From Synergistaceae bacterium (GTDB lineage: Bacteria > Synergistota > Synergistia > Synergistales > Aminobacteriaceae): a stretch of DNA of 15,539 nucleotides. This document shows, piece by piece, positions 1 to 6,674 of the stretch. The number at the start of each line of letters is the position of its first letter. The stretch's first letter is position 1. The stretch spans positions 1 to 15,539 of the forward strand of contig JAISWV010000010.1 of the NCBI GenBank assembly GCA_031270755.1, written 5' to 3'. The notes below the pieces were generated by a model. It was not told the origin of the DNA. It did not search any database and worked only from the letters and a program-made list of their open reading frames with translations. A program made the translations under genes and the position numbers.

Positions 1-44
1 TTTTGTAGATCCCCTCTCACTATAAGGGCTTCAGCAAGTTTCAT
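1..44 (-). CDS. N-terminus of a DIP1984-type protein (partial, cut by window edge)
   Basis: Fourteen complete codons read MKLAEALIVRGDLQ, with the next codon starting AA (probably Lys). From memory this matches the very conserved opening of the DIP1984 family (MKLAEALI-R-DLQKR...), small helical proteins of unknown function. An AAAGGA stretch lies about 12 nt upstream of this ATG. An in-frame ATG at 54-56 is also possible but would sit directly on that ribosome binding site. The gene follows the ankyrin gene on the same strand by about 80 nt and may be co-transcribed. Only the N-terminus is visible, so the family call rests on one short motif. Confidence 0.6.
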   Translation of the reverse strand, partial: MKLAEALIVRGDLQ

Positions 45-102
45 GAATATGACCATTCCTTTCGCTTCGCTCAGGCAGAAAGCAAAAATGAAACTGATTT
101 GA

Positions 103-123
103 GTCTATTCTGTGGTCTATTCT
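103..123. repeat. Short direct repeat GTCTATTCT x2
   Basis: GTCTATTCT occurs at 103-111 and again at 115-123, a 12-bp period, just past the stop codon of the ankyrin gene and upstream of the DIP1984-type gene. On the minus strand the unit reads AGAATAGAC. It could be a regulator half-site pair or simple chance; nothing else supports a function. Confidence 0.35.
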
Positions 124-124
124 A

Positions 125-421
125 TCATTTTCCGCTCGTCGTCCCTTCGTCGATATTCTGCCGCTCGGGAACCATATCCCCGAACCTCACTCTGGGGGCC
201 CGCCACCGCTTCAGGGACAAGGCAAAAAGGGCGCTCATCAGAGGCGTCCTTTCGTCAGGCCCCCAAACGTTCACGTCCTGCCCGTTCTCAATGACCTCCC
301 GAACCCCGGCGGTGTCGCGGCTGCCTATCAATTCGAAAAGCGCCTGGTCGCTGGCGGCGGCGGTAACCGCGGAGACAGCGGGAAACAGAACAAAAACAAG
401 AATCGCGAAAATGCGTTTCAT
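125..421 (-). CDS. Small secreted protein with a single ankyrin repeat
   Basis: A 98-residue protein. Residues 1-23 are a clear signal peptide (MKR, then a hydrophobic run, then an Ala-rich AVTAAA cleavage region), so the product should be exported. Residues about 27-62 look like one ankyrin unit: ALFELIGSRDTAGVREVIEN, then the G-DVN turn, then RTPLM, which normally opens the next repeat. The remaining ~36 residues are basic and do not continue the ankyrin pattern, and the protein stops after only one repeat. Ankyrin proteins usually have several, so this may be a truncated copy. I translated the other minus-strand frames over 125-260 and found no ankyrin continuation, so a simple frameshift is not evident. 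The start is set by a strong AAGGAGG 8 nt upstream. Function unknown; ankyrin repeats bind proteins. Confidence 0.7.
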   Translation of the reverse strand: MKRIFAILVFVLFPAVSAVTAAASDQALFELIGSRDTAGVREVIENGQDVNVWGPDERTPLMSALFALSLKRWRAPRVRFGDMVPERQNIDEGTTSGK

Positions 422-653
422 CGGGAACCTCCTTATTCCACCATGTTTCTTCGCGGCGATGATTGCCCGAATCTGTCACCGATACAATGCTACCTCGGTC
501 CTCGGCTGCTTGTCGATGCAAAACGTAAAGCTGCCATTAAATGACCGCCCTTGCCCGATTGGAGAACGCGGCTCTCTTTATCAAAACAGCGTTTTGGAGA
601 AGGAACTTTCGCCATTGGCGTCGAGTCCACTCTGATGGATGGATTCCTCGGCT
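422..653. other. Intergenic spacer between FGGY kinase and ankyrin gene
   Basis: No credible gene is seen in this 232-nt gap. It should hold the end of the sugar operon transcript and a promoter for the ankyrin gene. A short perfect hairpin, CAAAAC-AGC-GTTTTG, sits at 582-596, without a clear T-tract on the minus strand. Part of it (581-593) recurs exactly in the promoter region of the sugar operon at 6474-6486. I see no convincing -35/-10 pair for the ankyrin gene. Confidence 0.5.
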
Positions 654-2069
654 CTAAAGTCGAACGGCGCTTTCACAAAGCGCCGCAAAGCGGCGGGACA
701 GATCCGCATACGACGCCGCGAGCTCGGAAGGATGGAGGACGGGAAGCGTTCGGTCGAGAAAGGGCAAGGCTTGGTAGGGAACGTCCGCCGTCATGGCGAT
801 GAGCGCATCCCCGAAAGACGCGTCCACATCCGGGTGCAGGCGCAGAGCTCGCCCCGTGATGTCTGCTATGCGCTGCATCGGGCTCCGCACGTTGGAAAGT
901 CCCCCTGAGACCTCCAACTGGTAAGGAAAAGGAGCGGCTTTCTCCATGATGGAGATGATGTGCGCCAGCTCGTAGCCCAAAGATTCTTCCACGGCGGCGG
1001 CCATGTCAGCGGGAGAATGGGCGCTGGTCAAACCGAAAAAAGCCCCGCGGGCGGCGGGCTCGTTGAAGGGCGTCCTGGCTCCGTCCAGGTAAGGGACGAA
1101 AAAAATACCCGTCGGCAAATGACGGGCATCCTGACTCGGGGCCAATTTGCGCCCCCAATCCATCGTCCGCCCGCCGGAGGCCGTGGCCGCTCCGATGCGC
1201 CACACCCCCGGCAGCAGAGAACGCCCCGTCATGAATCCTTTGAGGGAGTGGGGTGTTTCGGTATTCAAAAGCAGGGAAACCGTGGAGCCGAAAACGGAGA
1301 CGGCCGACCCCGGCTGAACGGCGTTTACGGCCATTGCCTCCGCGTTGATGTCGCAAGCCCCCAGCACCACCACCGTCTTTGGAGAAAGCCCCGTTTCTCC
1401 AGCGGCCTTGCGGGTGACGGTCCCAAGAGGCTGTAGGGCGGAAACCACGGGAGGGATCTTTTCGGCGTCGAGTCGATGATCCTCTATGAACCATCGAGGT
1501 ACGGCCTCCGTTTTCTCGTCCAGCATCAACGCCCCGTAGGCGGTTGGGATGTCCCAAGCGGGAACTCCTGTGAGGCGGGCGGAGATGAAGTTGAAGCTCG
1601 AAACGAAATGAGCCGCCCGAGAGTAGACCTCCGGGCGGTTTGTCTTCAGCCAAAGGATTTTCGGCAGAATGGAGTGGGTCGAAAAAACGTTCCCCAGGCG
1701 TTTTTGAAGGAACTCTTCCCCATACCGGGTGTTCAAGGCGTCGACCAACGACTCGCTGCGCCGGTCGATCCCGTAGAGAATGGCGTTGTGAACGGGGCGG
1801 AACCCTTCGTCCACCGGAACGAAAGAACCGCATACCGAACTGACGCACAGGGCGCGGACCAAGGGAGCGGGGAACTCCGAGAGGACTCTTTTGCAGACGT
1901 AAAGAAAATTTTTCCACCAAACGTTTTCGGCGTCCACCTCGAAAAAACCCTCTTGAGGACTCGAAACGGAAGACTCCCGCTGGACGCGCAGCACGGCACG
2001 GCCTTCTTCATCCACCAGGGTCGCTTTGGTGGACGAGGTCCCCATGTCCACGCCCAGATAAAAGCCCAT
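654..2069 (-). CDS. FGGY-family carbohydrate kinase (xylulokinase-like)
   Basis: A 471-residue sugar or polyol kinase, which would phosphorylate the substrate imported by the adjoining ABC transporter using ATP in the cytoplasm. The N-terminus GVDMGTSSTKATLVD (residues 6-20) is the first phosphate-binding motif of the actin/hexokinase-fold kinases. Residues 132-144 (HSILPKILWLKTN) fit the FGGY signature, GACD at 237-240 supplies the probable catalytic base Asp240, and SGGLSN near the C-terminus fits the adenosine motif, followed by FGDA. The length is near the family norm of about 490. The reading frame is open upstream, but MGFYLGVD is the family's usual start. Its ATG lies one base after the TAG of the binding-protein gene (TAGaATG) with no clear ribosome binding site, which suggests translational coupling. 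The FGGY family covers xylulose, ribulose, glycerol, fuculose and erythritol kinases; the substrate cannot be fixed from sequence alone. Confidence 0.9.
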   Translation of the reverse strand: MGFYLGVDMGTSSTKATLVDEEGRAVLRVQRESSVSSPQEGFFEVDAENVWWKNFLYVCKRVLSEFPAPLVRALCVSSVCGSFVPVDEGFRPVHNAILYGIDRRSESLVDALNTRYGEEFLQKRLGNVFSTHSILPKILWLKTNRPEVYSRAAHFVSSFNFISARLTGVPAWDIPTAYGALMLDEKTEAVPRWFIEDHRLDAEKIPPVVSALQPLGTVTRKAAGETGLSPKTVVVLGACDINAEAMAVNAVQPGSAVSVFGSTVSLLLNTETPHSLKGFMTGRSLLPGVWRIGAATASGGRTMDWGRKLAPSQDARHLPTGIFFVPYLDGARTPFNEPAARGAFFGLTSAHSPADMAAAVEESLGYELAHIISIMEKAAPFPYQLEVSGGLSNVRSPMQRIADITGRALRLHPDVDASFGDALIAMTADVPYQALPFLDRTLPVLHPSELAASYADLSRRFAALCESAVRL

Positions 2070-2070
2070 T

Positions 2071-3006
2071 CTACTGTTTCGGAAGGTTGGTGGCGTCGTA
2101 AAGGGGCGTTTCCACGTAAAAGATCTTTCTGCCCTGAGTGGCCTCTTCCGCCGTCTTCCCGTCCACCGCGATTTTCTCCACCAGGGATATGGCCGCCGCC
2201 GCCATCTCTTCAAAAGGCTGCGCGACCGTGGCGCTCATCGTTCCCTCGCCGATGCGCCGGAAGGTTTCTTTATTTCCGTCGGCTGCGACAATGACGGGTT
2301 TCTTGTCCTTGACCCGCTCGGCCAGAACGTCGCCGGCGGCGTAGGCCAACTGGTCGAAAGCGCACCATACTCCGTCGATCTGATCTCCAAAGCGCGTGGC
2401 GTAAGTCTCCACGGCGGAACGAGTGTCGTCCATAAAGCGCCCCGTGGCCACCACGCTGTACTCCGCCAGAACCTTGATTCCGGGGTACTCGCTCAGGACC
2501 GCGTCCATGACCTTGCCCCGCCGGCGGCTACCCTGGTGCTTCTCGAATTTGATGACGATGATGTTGCCGTTTCCGCCGAGGGCGTCCACCAGATACGTGG
2601 ACATCTTGGCGCCCACGCCGAAGTTGTCCGACGTGATGTCCGCCACGACCCCGTCCACGTACCCGGAGTCGATGGTGACCACCGGAATTTTGGCCTCGAA
2701 AAGCTTTTCCAGGGCGGGCCGCACCTCGAGAGGATGGGCCATAGCCAGCACCACGGCGTCGACCTTCATCTGCAGCAGGTTCTCCAGCTGTCCCGACTGG
2801 GTGTCGATGGACCCCGCGGAGTTGAGCATCTGGGCGCTCCAGCCCTTTTCTTTCGCGATTCGCTCGAACTCGTTGGCGACGCGCGCCTGAGCTTCCGCGG
2901 AAAAATTGGTCGCCACGAATCCGACTTTGAGCTCCTTGGCCGGGGCACTTGCCGCCATCCCCACAACGACGCAAAACGCACACAACAAAACCAACGCTTT
3001 CCTCAC
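2071..3006 (-). CDS. Periplasmic sugar-binding protein of ABC transporter (RbsB-like)
   Basis: A 311-residue substrate-binding protein of the ribose/galactose type (periplasmic-binding-protein-like domain). The signal peptide spans residues about 1-23 with a likely Ala-Pro-Ala cleavage site before KELKVGF. There is no lipobox cysteine, so it should be free in the periplasm of a diderm cell. The mature N-terminus (VGFVATNFSAEAQARVANEFERIAKEKGW) is the usual first beta-strand and helix, and VVIVAADGNKET-type strands follow in the second lobe. The start is GTG at 3004-3006, chosen because an AAGGAG motif lies 9 nt upstream. It delivers its ligand to the permease and ATPase encoded just upstream, and its stop abuts the kinase start. 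The ligand is probably a sugar or polyol but is unidentified. A GGAAC...GTTCC hairpin (3036-3055) lies in its leader. Confidence 0.9.
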   Translation of the reverse strand: MRKALVLLCAFCVVVGMAASAPAKELKVGFVATNFSAEAQARVANEFERIAKEKGWSAQMLNSAGSIDTQSGQLENLLQMKVDAVVLAMAHPLEVRPALEKLFEAKIPVVTIDSGYVDGVVADITSDNFGVGAKMSTYLVDALGGNGNIIVIKFEKHQGSRRRGKVMDAVLSEYPGIKVLAEYSVVATGRFMDDTRSAVETYATRFGDQIDGVWCAFDQLAYAAGDVLAERVKDKKPVIVAADGNKETFRRIGEGTMSATVAQPFEEMAAAAISLVEKIAVDGKTAEEATQGRKIFYVETPLYDATNLPKQ

Positions 3007-3035
3007 CTTGCAACACTCCTTGTCATTTGATTTGA

Positions 3036-3055
3036 GGAACCCCTTTCAGAGTTCC
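3036..3055 (-). promoter_or_regulatory. Small hairpin in leader of the binding-protein gene
   Basis: GGAAC (3036-3040) and GTTCC (3051-3055) form a 5-bp stem with a 10-nt loop between the permease and binding-protein genes. Such hairpins often adjust the relative amount of binding protein by processing or 3'-end protection in ABC operons; here that role is only inferred. Confidence 0.35.
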
Positions 3056-3061
3056 CGAAAG

Positions 3062-3096
3062 GTAATTTATAATCTGTAATTTGTAATTTGTAATTT
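3062..3096. repeat. Heptameric AT-rich tandem repeat (GTAATTT)5
   Basis: Five consecutive 7-bp units: GTAATTT, ATAATCT, GTAATTT, GTAATTT, GTAATTT, ending 2 nt before the permease stop codon (3099-3101). A related array (ATAATTT/ATAATTC) lies at 15431-15451 upstream of the spermidine synthase start. Both are intergenic in an otherwise GC-rich window, and both create tyrosine/asparagine-rich runs if translated, so they do not look coding. Confidence 0.75.
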
Positions 3097-3098
3097 TT

Positions 3099-4058
3099 CT
3101 AGCCGCCGGCAAGCCGTTTGCTCTGGAGAGAGGTCAATGCCACGGAGAAGATGATGATGACCCCCTTCGTGATGTCCTGTTGGTAATAGGGGGCCCCCGC
3201 AAGGGTCATGCCGTTGTTGATGATGCCGATCATCAAGGCTCCGATAAAGGTGCCGAAGGGATTGGCGCGCCCCCTGCTGAGCACCGTCATTCCCAGCAGG
3301 GCGGAAGCAAAGGCGTCCATCATGAACCCCGCCGCTCCCTCCGGGTTGGCGGACCCCAGCTTGGCCGTGAGCAAAATGCCCGTGAAAGCCGCGCCCAAGC
3401 CCGACAGAGAAAGGGCCAAGATCTTGTAAAAATCCGTGTCCACCCCGGCAAGGCGGGAAGCCGTGGAGTTGGCGCCCGTGGCCTGCATGTACTTTCCCGC
3501 CCGCGTGCAGGAGACGAAAATTTGCGCGACTGCGACCACAATCAGCATGATGGCGATCAGCGAAGGGATGGGGCCCACGTAACCACGCCCCAGAAGAAGA
3601 AATCCCTCGGGCATTTTGCCGTAAAACGAAACGCCCTTGGTGTACATATAGACCATTCCCCCCGCGATGATCCCCGACGCCAGGGTCGTGATCAGGGAGG
3701 GAATGCCGATTTTCGTGACGAGAATCCCCGCGGCGATCCCAAAGGCCATTCCGACCCCCAAGCAGACGAACACCGCCGGAACGGGGTGCATTCCTCCGAA
3801 GATGAGTCCCGCCACCAGAGCTCCCGACAGGCTGGCCACGCTGGGAAAAGAGAGATCCAGTTCCCCCACGATCAAGCACATGGTGAACCCCTCGCTGATC
3901 ACGGCCAGCAGCGCAATCTGATAGAAGATGTTGAGCAGATTCCGCATCCTGGCAAAGCCGGGAATGAACAGAAGAAAGACGCCCGATAAAACCACAAGGG
4001 CCAAAATGGTTCCGAAGCGGGAAAAAACTCCCCGAATTTTTTCTTTGCTCGACTCCAT
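3099..4058 (-). CDS. Sugar ABC transporter permease (RbsC-like)
   Basis: A 319-residue integral membrane protein of the BPD_transp_2 class (ribose/galactose/autoinducer-2 permeases). A short basic cytoplasmic N-terminus (MESSKEKIR) is followed by a hydrophobic segment from about residue 15 and many further membrane segments. The conserved motif GFTMCLIVGELDLSFPSVASLSGALVAG (around residues 56-83) corresponds to the typical 'vi-tGgiDLSvGs' region, with ELDLSF as a slight variant. The C-terminal INNGMTL...YYQQDITKGVIII matches the family's 'gl--l-v---yq-iikG-iil' end. The start is set by GGAGG 8 nt upstream. It forms the channel, probably as a homodimer, together with the ATPase encoded 67 nt upstream in the operon. 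Confidence 0.93.
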   Translation of the reverse strand: MESSKEKIRGVFSRFGTILALVVLSGVFLLFIPGFARMRNLLNIFYQIALLAVISEGFTMCLIVGELDLSFPSVASLSGALVAGLIFGGMHPVPAVFVCLGVGMAFGIAAGILVTKIGIPSLITTLASGIIAGGMVYMYTKGVSFYGKMPEGFLLLGRGYVGPIPSLIAIMLIVVAVAQIFVSCTRAGKYMQATGANSTASRLAGVDTDFYKILALSLSGLGAAFTGILLTAKLGSANPEGAAGFMMDAFASALLGMTVLSRGRANPFGTFIGALMIGIINNGMTLAGAPYYQQDITKGVIIIFSVALTSLQSKRLAGG

Positions 4059-4125
4059 GCCGTATTCCTCCCCGGGAGTACAATGACATATTCAGCAAAA
4101 AATTTAGGCGCACATAGTACGGTTT

Positions 4126-5598
4126 TCACAGAATCATGCTGTCGAGAATACGTTCTCCGTCGTAGGGGCGGGAGTACTCCGCCGTAATGCGCCCCTCTTT
4201 CATGACGTAGATGCGGTCCGCGATGGAGGTCAATTCCCGCAGTTCCGAGCTGATGAACCACACCCCGGAGCCCGCGCCGGCCACGCGTCCCATGATGGAA
4301 TAAATTTCCGTTTTGGCGTCCACGTCGATGCCCTGAGTCGGCTCGTCGAAAATCCACAGCTTCGCCTGGGCCAGGTCCCATTTCCCCACGGAGACCTTTT
4401 GCTGGTTGCCTCCGGAAAGCGTCCGCACCAGCTGCGAAAGCCCGAAGGCTTTGATTCCATATTTCTCCACGGCGTTTTCGGCCGCGGCCTGGGCCTTCTT
4501 TTTGTTCACGAAGCCCAAACGCGTGTACAAATCCAGCTTCGGGAAAATAAGGTTCGACCCCACGTCCATCTCCGCCACGAGCCCTTCTTCCCGGCGGTTT
4601 TCCGGGATCATGACCACACCTTGGTCGATGGAGTCCCGGGCGCTCTTGGAACGAAAATTTTTCCCACTGAGCGTGAGCTTTCCTTGGCTGCCTCGGGAGC
4701 CCGCGAACACGCTTTTAGCCAGCTCCGTGCGCCCCGACCCCACCAGTCCGGCAAACCCCACGATTTCTCCCGCGCGAATGGAAAAGCTCACGCCGTGGAT
4801 GCCGGCTCCGGGCGCCCGATAGTCCTGGGCGGCAAAAACGTTCTCTCCGATGGCTGCGGGAAACTTGGGATATTGGTTCTCCAGGTCCTTGGCGATCATC
4901 AAGCGGATCAATCCGTCCTCGTCGACCTCCGAGCCGGAAACCGTCGCCACCTTGCAGCCGTTGCGCATGACCGTTATGCGGTCGGCGATGCGAAGGACCT
5001 CGGACAGGCGGTGGGAAATGTACAAGACGGCGCGGCCGTTTTCCTTCAGGTCCCGGATGAGGGAAAAGAGGACCTCGCACTCGGCCACGCTCAAAGGAGC
5101 CGTGGGCTCGTCGAAGATGACGACGCGCGGATCGCGGAAAAGGACCTTGAGGATCGCCAACATCGCCTGCTGCCCACTGCTCAGCCGATAGGCCGGAAGG
5201 GAGAGATCGACGTTCATGCGGTATCGCCCGAGAAATTTCAGCGCTTCCTCCTCCATGCGGCGTTTTTTCAAAAATCCGAAAGAGCTGTGCTCGAGCCCTA
5301 AAAAGAGGTTTTCATAGCCCGTGAAGTGGGGGATCAACTCGCGCTCTTGATGGACCACTCCGACGCGTCCGCCGGCGTCCCGCGGAGAATCGAAACGCAC
5401 GGGGCTGCCCTCCCACAGCACCTGTCCCGAGGTCGGGGGGTAAACGCCGGAGAGTATTTTGACCAGCGTCGATTTCCCGGCCCCGTTTTCGCCCACCAGC
5501 GCGTGAATTCGGCCCGCTTCGAACTCGATATCGAAACGGTCCAGCGCGAGAACTCCCGGAAAGCGTTTGACGAGACTCGATGTTCTTAAAACAGCCAT
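4126..5598 (-). CDS. Sugar ABC transporter ATP-binding protein, duplicated (RbsA/MglA-like)
   Basis: A 490-residue protein with two fused nucleotide-binding domains. Domain 1 has Walker A GENGAGKST (36-44), signature LSSGQQ (139-144, a variant of LSGGQ), Walker B VVIFDEP (159-165) and the H-loop in ISHRLSE. Domain 2 has the degenerate P-loop GLVGSGRTE (284-292), signature LSGGNQQK (394-401) and Walker B LWIFDEP (414-420), and no H-loop histidine (ISSELRE). One intact and one degenerate site is normal for this subfamily. It energises the permease and binding protein encoded downstream. The BtpA gene ends 19 nt upstream. Oddly, the 30 nt before the ATG is A-rich with no recognisable ribosome binding site, and no better in-frame start is near, so translation may be coupled to btpA. 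Confidence 0.94.
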   Translation of the reverse strand: MAVLRTSSLVKRFPGVLALDRFDIEFEAGRIHALVGENGAGKSTLVKILSGVYPPTSGQVLWEGSPVRFDSPRDAGGRVGVVHQERELIPHFTGYENLFLGLEHSSFGFLKKRRMEEEALKFLGRYRMNVDLSLPAYRLSSGQQAMLAILKVLFRDPRVVIFDEPTAPLSVAECEVLFSLIRDLKENGRAVLYISHRLSEVLRIADRITVMRNGCKVATVSGSEVDEDGLIRLMIAKDLENQYPKFPAAIGENVFAAQDYRAPGAGIHGVSFSIRAGEIVGFAGLVGSGRTELAKSVFAGSRGSQGKLTLSGKNFRSKSARDSIDQGVVMIPENRREEGLVAEMDVGSNLIFPKLDLYTRLGFVNKKKAQAAAENAVEKYGIKAFGLSQLVRTLSGGNQQKVSVGKWDLAQAKLWIFDEPTQGIDVDAKTEIYSIMGRVAGAGSGVWFISSELRELTSIADRIYVMKEGRITAEYSRPYDGERILDSMIL

Positions 5599-5617
5599 GT
5601 TTTTTGTGTTTTCGCGT

Positions 5618-6433
5618 TTACGACGTCATCGATTCGCGGACGCTTTTCGCCTTTTTCATGAAAGCCGACGCTTTTACGGGGTCCACGGGTTTGAACGTGT
5701 CTCCGTCGATTTTCACGCTGGTTCCCATGATGGCTCCGTCGCTCAAGCGAAGCATCCGCTCCGCGTTGTCGATGTTCACTCCGGTTCCCGCGATGATGGG
5801 AGCTCCGAAAGAACCTTCGCGGGCCTGAGTCAGGTCTTCCTCCGACACGGGGCTGCCGGCTGTGGTCCCGGCAAGGCACAGTGCGTCGGCAAGGCCGAAC
5901 TTCACGGCGCCGGCCGCGATGTCTTTGAGGCTCCGCCCGCCCAAGGGCTCCGTGTGCCCTGAGATGTTGGCGAAAACTTTGGTTTTCATCCCGAAAGAAT
6001 TCCGGCGAAACCGTTGAAGGGCTCCGGCTCCAGGGTCTACGATTCCCCAGTCGCCCACGAAAACCCAGGAGAGAAAAATGCGGACGTAATGGGCTCCCGT
6101 TGCCGCGCCTATGGCGATAGCGGCCTCCGGGTCGGCCAGGACGGACAGCCCGAAAGGGACCTTGAAATGCGACGCGACCTCCGAGATGACGGAGGACATG
6201 ACGGCGACGGTGATCTTATCCACATGGGGCAGATAAGGCCGGTCTCCCTCGTTGCTGAAAGAAAGTCCGTCGAACCCCGCCTTCGTCAGCGCTTCGGCGT
6301 CGCGCATCGCCGTGTCTCTTATTTTCTGCACTCCCCCGGACTCGTCGTAAAGAGGAGAGCCCGGCAGCGGCGGAAAATGCACCATTCCCAGAATCGGCTT
6401 TTCCACCCCAAACATCTGCTTCAGCAAACCCAT
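5618..6433 (-). CDS. BtpA/SgcQ family protein
   Basis: A 271-residue protein of the BtpA family (TIM-barrel; includes cyanobacterial BtpA, linked to photosystem I, and E. coli SgcQ in a sugar operon). Visible hallmarks are GMVHFPPLPGSP (16-27), FDGLSFSNEGDRPY (about 54-67), the GAHYVRIF strand, and the C-terminal phosphate-binding-like GAPIIAGTGVN and GAIMGTSVK. Its length matches the family (~260-280). It is the first gene of the sugar operon, with a strong GGGAGG 9 nt before the ATG. As with SgcQ, position next to a sugar transporter and kinase suggests a role in handling the sugar phosphate, but the reaction of this family is not established. Confidence 0.88.
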   Translation of the reverse strand: MGLLKQMFGVEKPILGMVHFPPLPGSPLYDESGGVQKIRDTAMRDAEALTKAGFDGLSFSNEGDRPYLPHVDKITVAVMSSVISEVASHFKVPFGLSVLADPEAAIAIGAATGAHYVRIFLSWVFVGDWGIVDPGAGALQRFRRNSFGMKTKVFANISGHTEPLGGRSLKDIAAGAVKFGLADALCLAGTTAGSPVSEEDLTQAREGSFGAPIIAGTGVNIDNAERMLRLSDGAIMGTSVKIDGDTFKPVDPVKASAFMKKAKSVRESMTS

Positions 6434-6455
6434 GTCCCCATTCCTCCCAATCAGT

Positions 6456-6496
6456 GCTTCACGTAATTTTAAATCAAAACAGCGTTATAGTGAAGC
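6456..6496 (-). promoter_or_regulatory. Candidate promoter/operator of the sugar operon
   Basis: GCTTCAC (6456-6462) and GTGAAGC (6490-6496) form a perfect 7-bp inverted repeat separated by 27 nt, ending 23 nt upstream of the btpA start. Within it, on the minus strand, is a -10-like TATAAC (complement of 6484-6489), and right after it the 13-mer AACGCTGTTTTGA (complement of 6474-6486) that recurs beyond the end of the operon. No good -35 box is seen, as would fit an activator-dependent promoter. The role is inferred from position and symmetry. Confidence 0.4.
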
Positions 6497-6573
6497 GGTC
6501 TGTCCATCCGTTCGGTCTGACGAGAGGCGCAACTTTGGGGAGGTGTTTTGAGAGTCCGTTGGAAAACTGCGTC

Positions 6574-6609
6574 TCGGGAGCGGCAGAGATACGTTTCTGC
6601 CGCTCCCGA
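6574..6609 (-). terminator. Strong hairpin after the FIST signalling operon
   Basis: TCGGGAGCGGCAGA (6574-6587) and its exact complement TCTGCCGCTCCCGA (6596-6609) form a 14-bp perfect stem with an 8-nt loop, 65 nt after the stop of the last operon gene. On the minus strand only a short TTTT follows, about 9 nt beyond the stem, so it may be a weak intrinsic terminator or an mRNA 3'-end stabiliser. It also insulates the FIST operon from the sugar operon promoter. Confidence 0.6.
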
Positions 6610-6674
6610 AAGCCGTTGAGGCCGGTGTTGCGTTGATTTCCCGCTGTTTGTCGCGCTCGGGTTTCAGCAAATGT

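Noticed and set aside
99..635. 178-codon plus-strand ORF
   Set aside because: It is antisense to the ankyrin gene, which has a signal peptide and a strong ribosome binding site; no domain seen on the plus strand.
2070..2213. Longer N-terminus of the FGGY kinase
   Set aside because: The extra 48 residues are Arg/Trp/Pro-rich, come from the overlapping binding-protein gene, and precede the family's normal start.
3067..4113. 348-codon minus-strand ORF over the permease
   Set aside because: It is an alternative frame of the permease gene, Gly/His/Arg-rich with no hydrophobic segments; the 319-residue frame is a textbook permease.
6485..6670. 61-codon minus-strand ORF between the FIST and sugar operons
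   Set aside because: It runs through the 14-bp hairpin and the promoter region and has no ribosome binding site; better explained as regulatory DNA.
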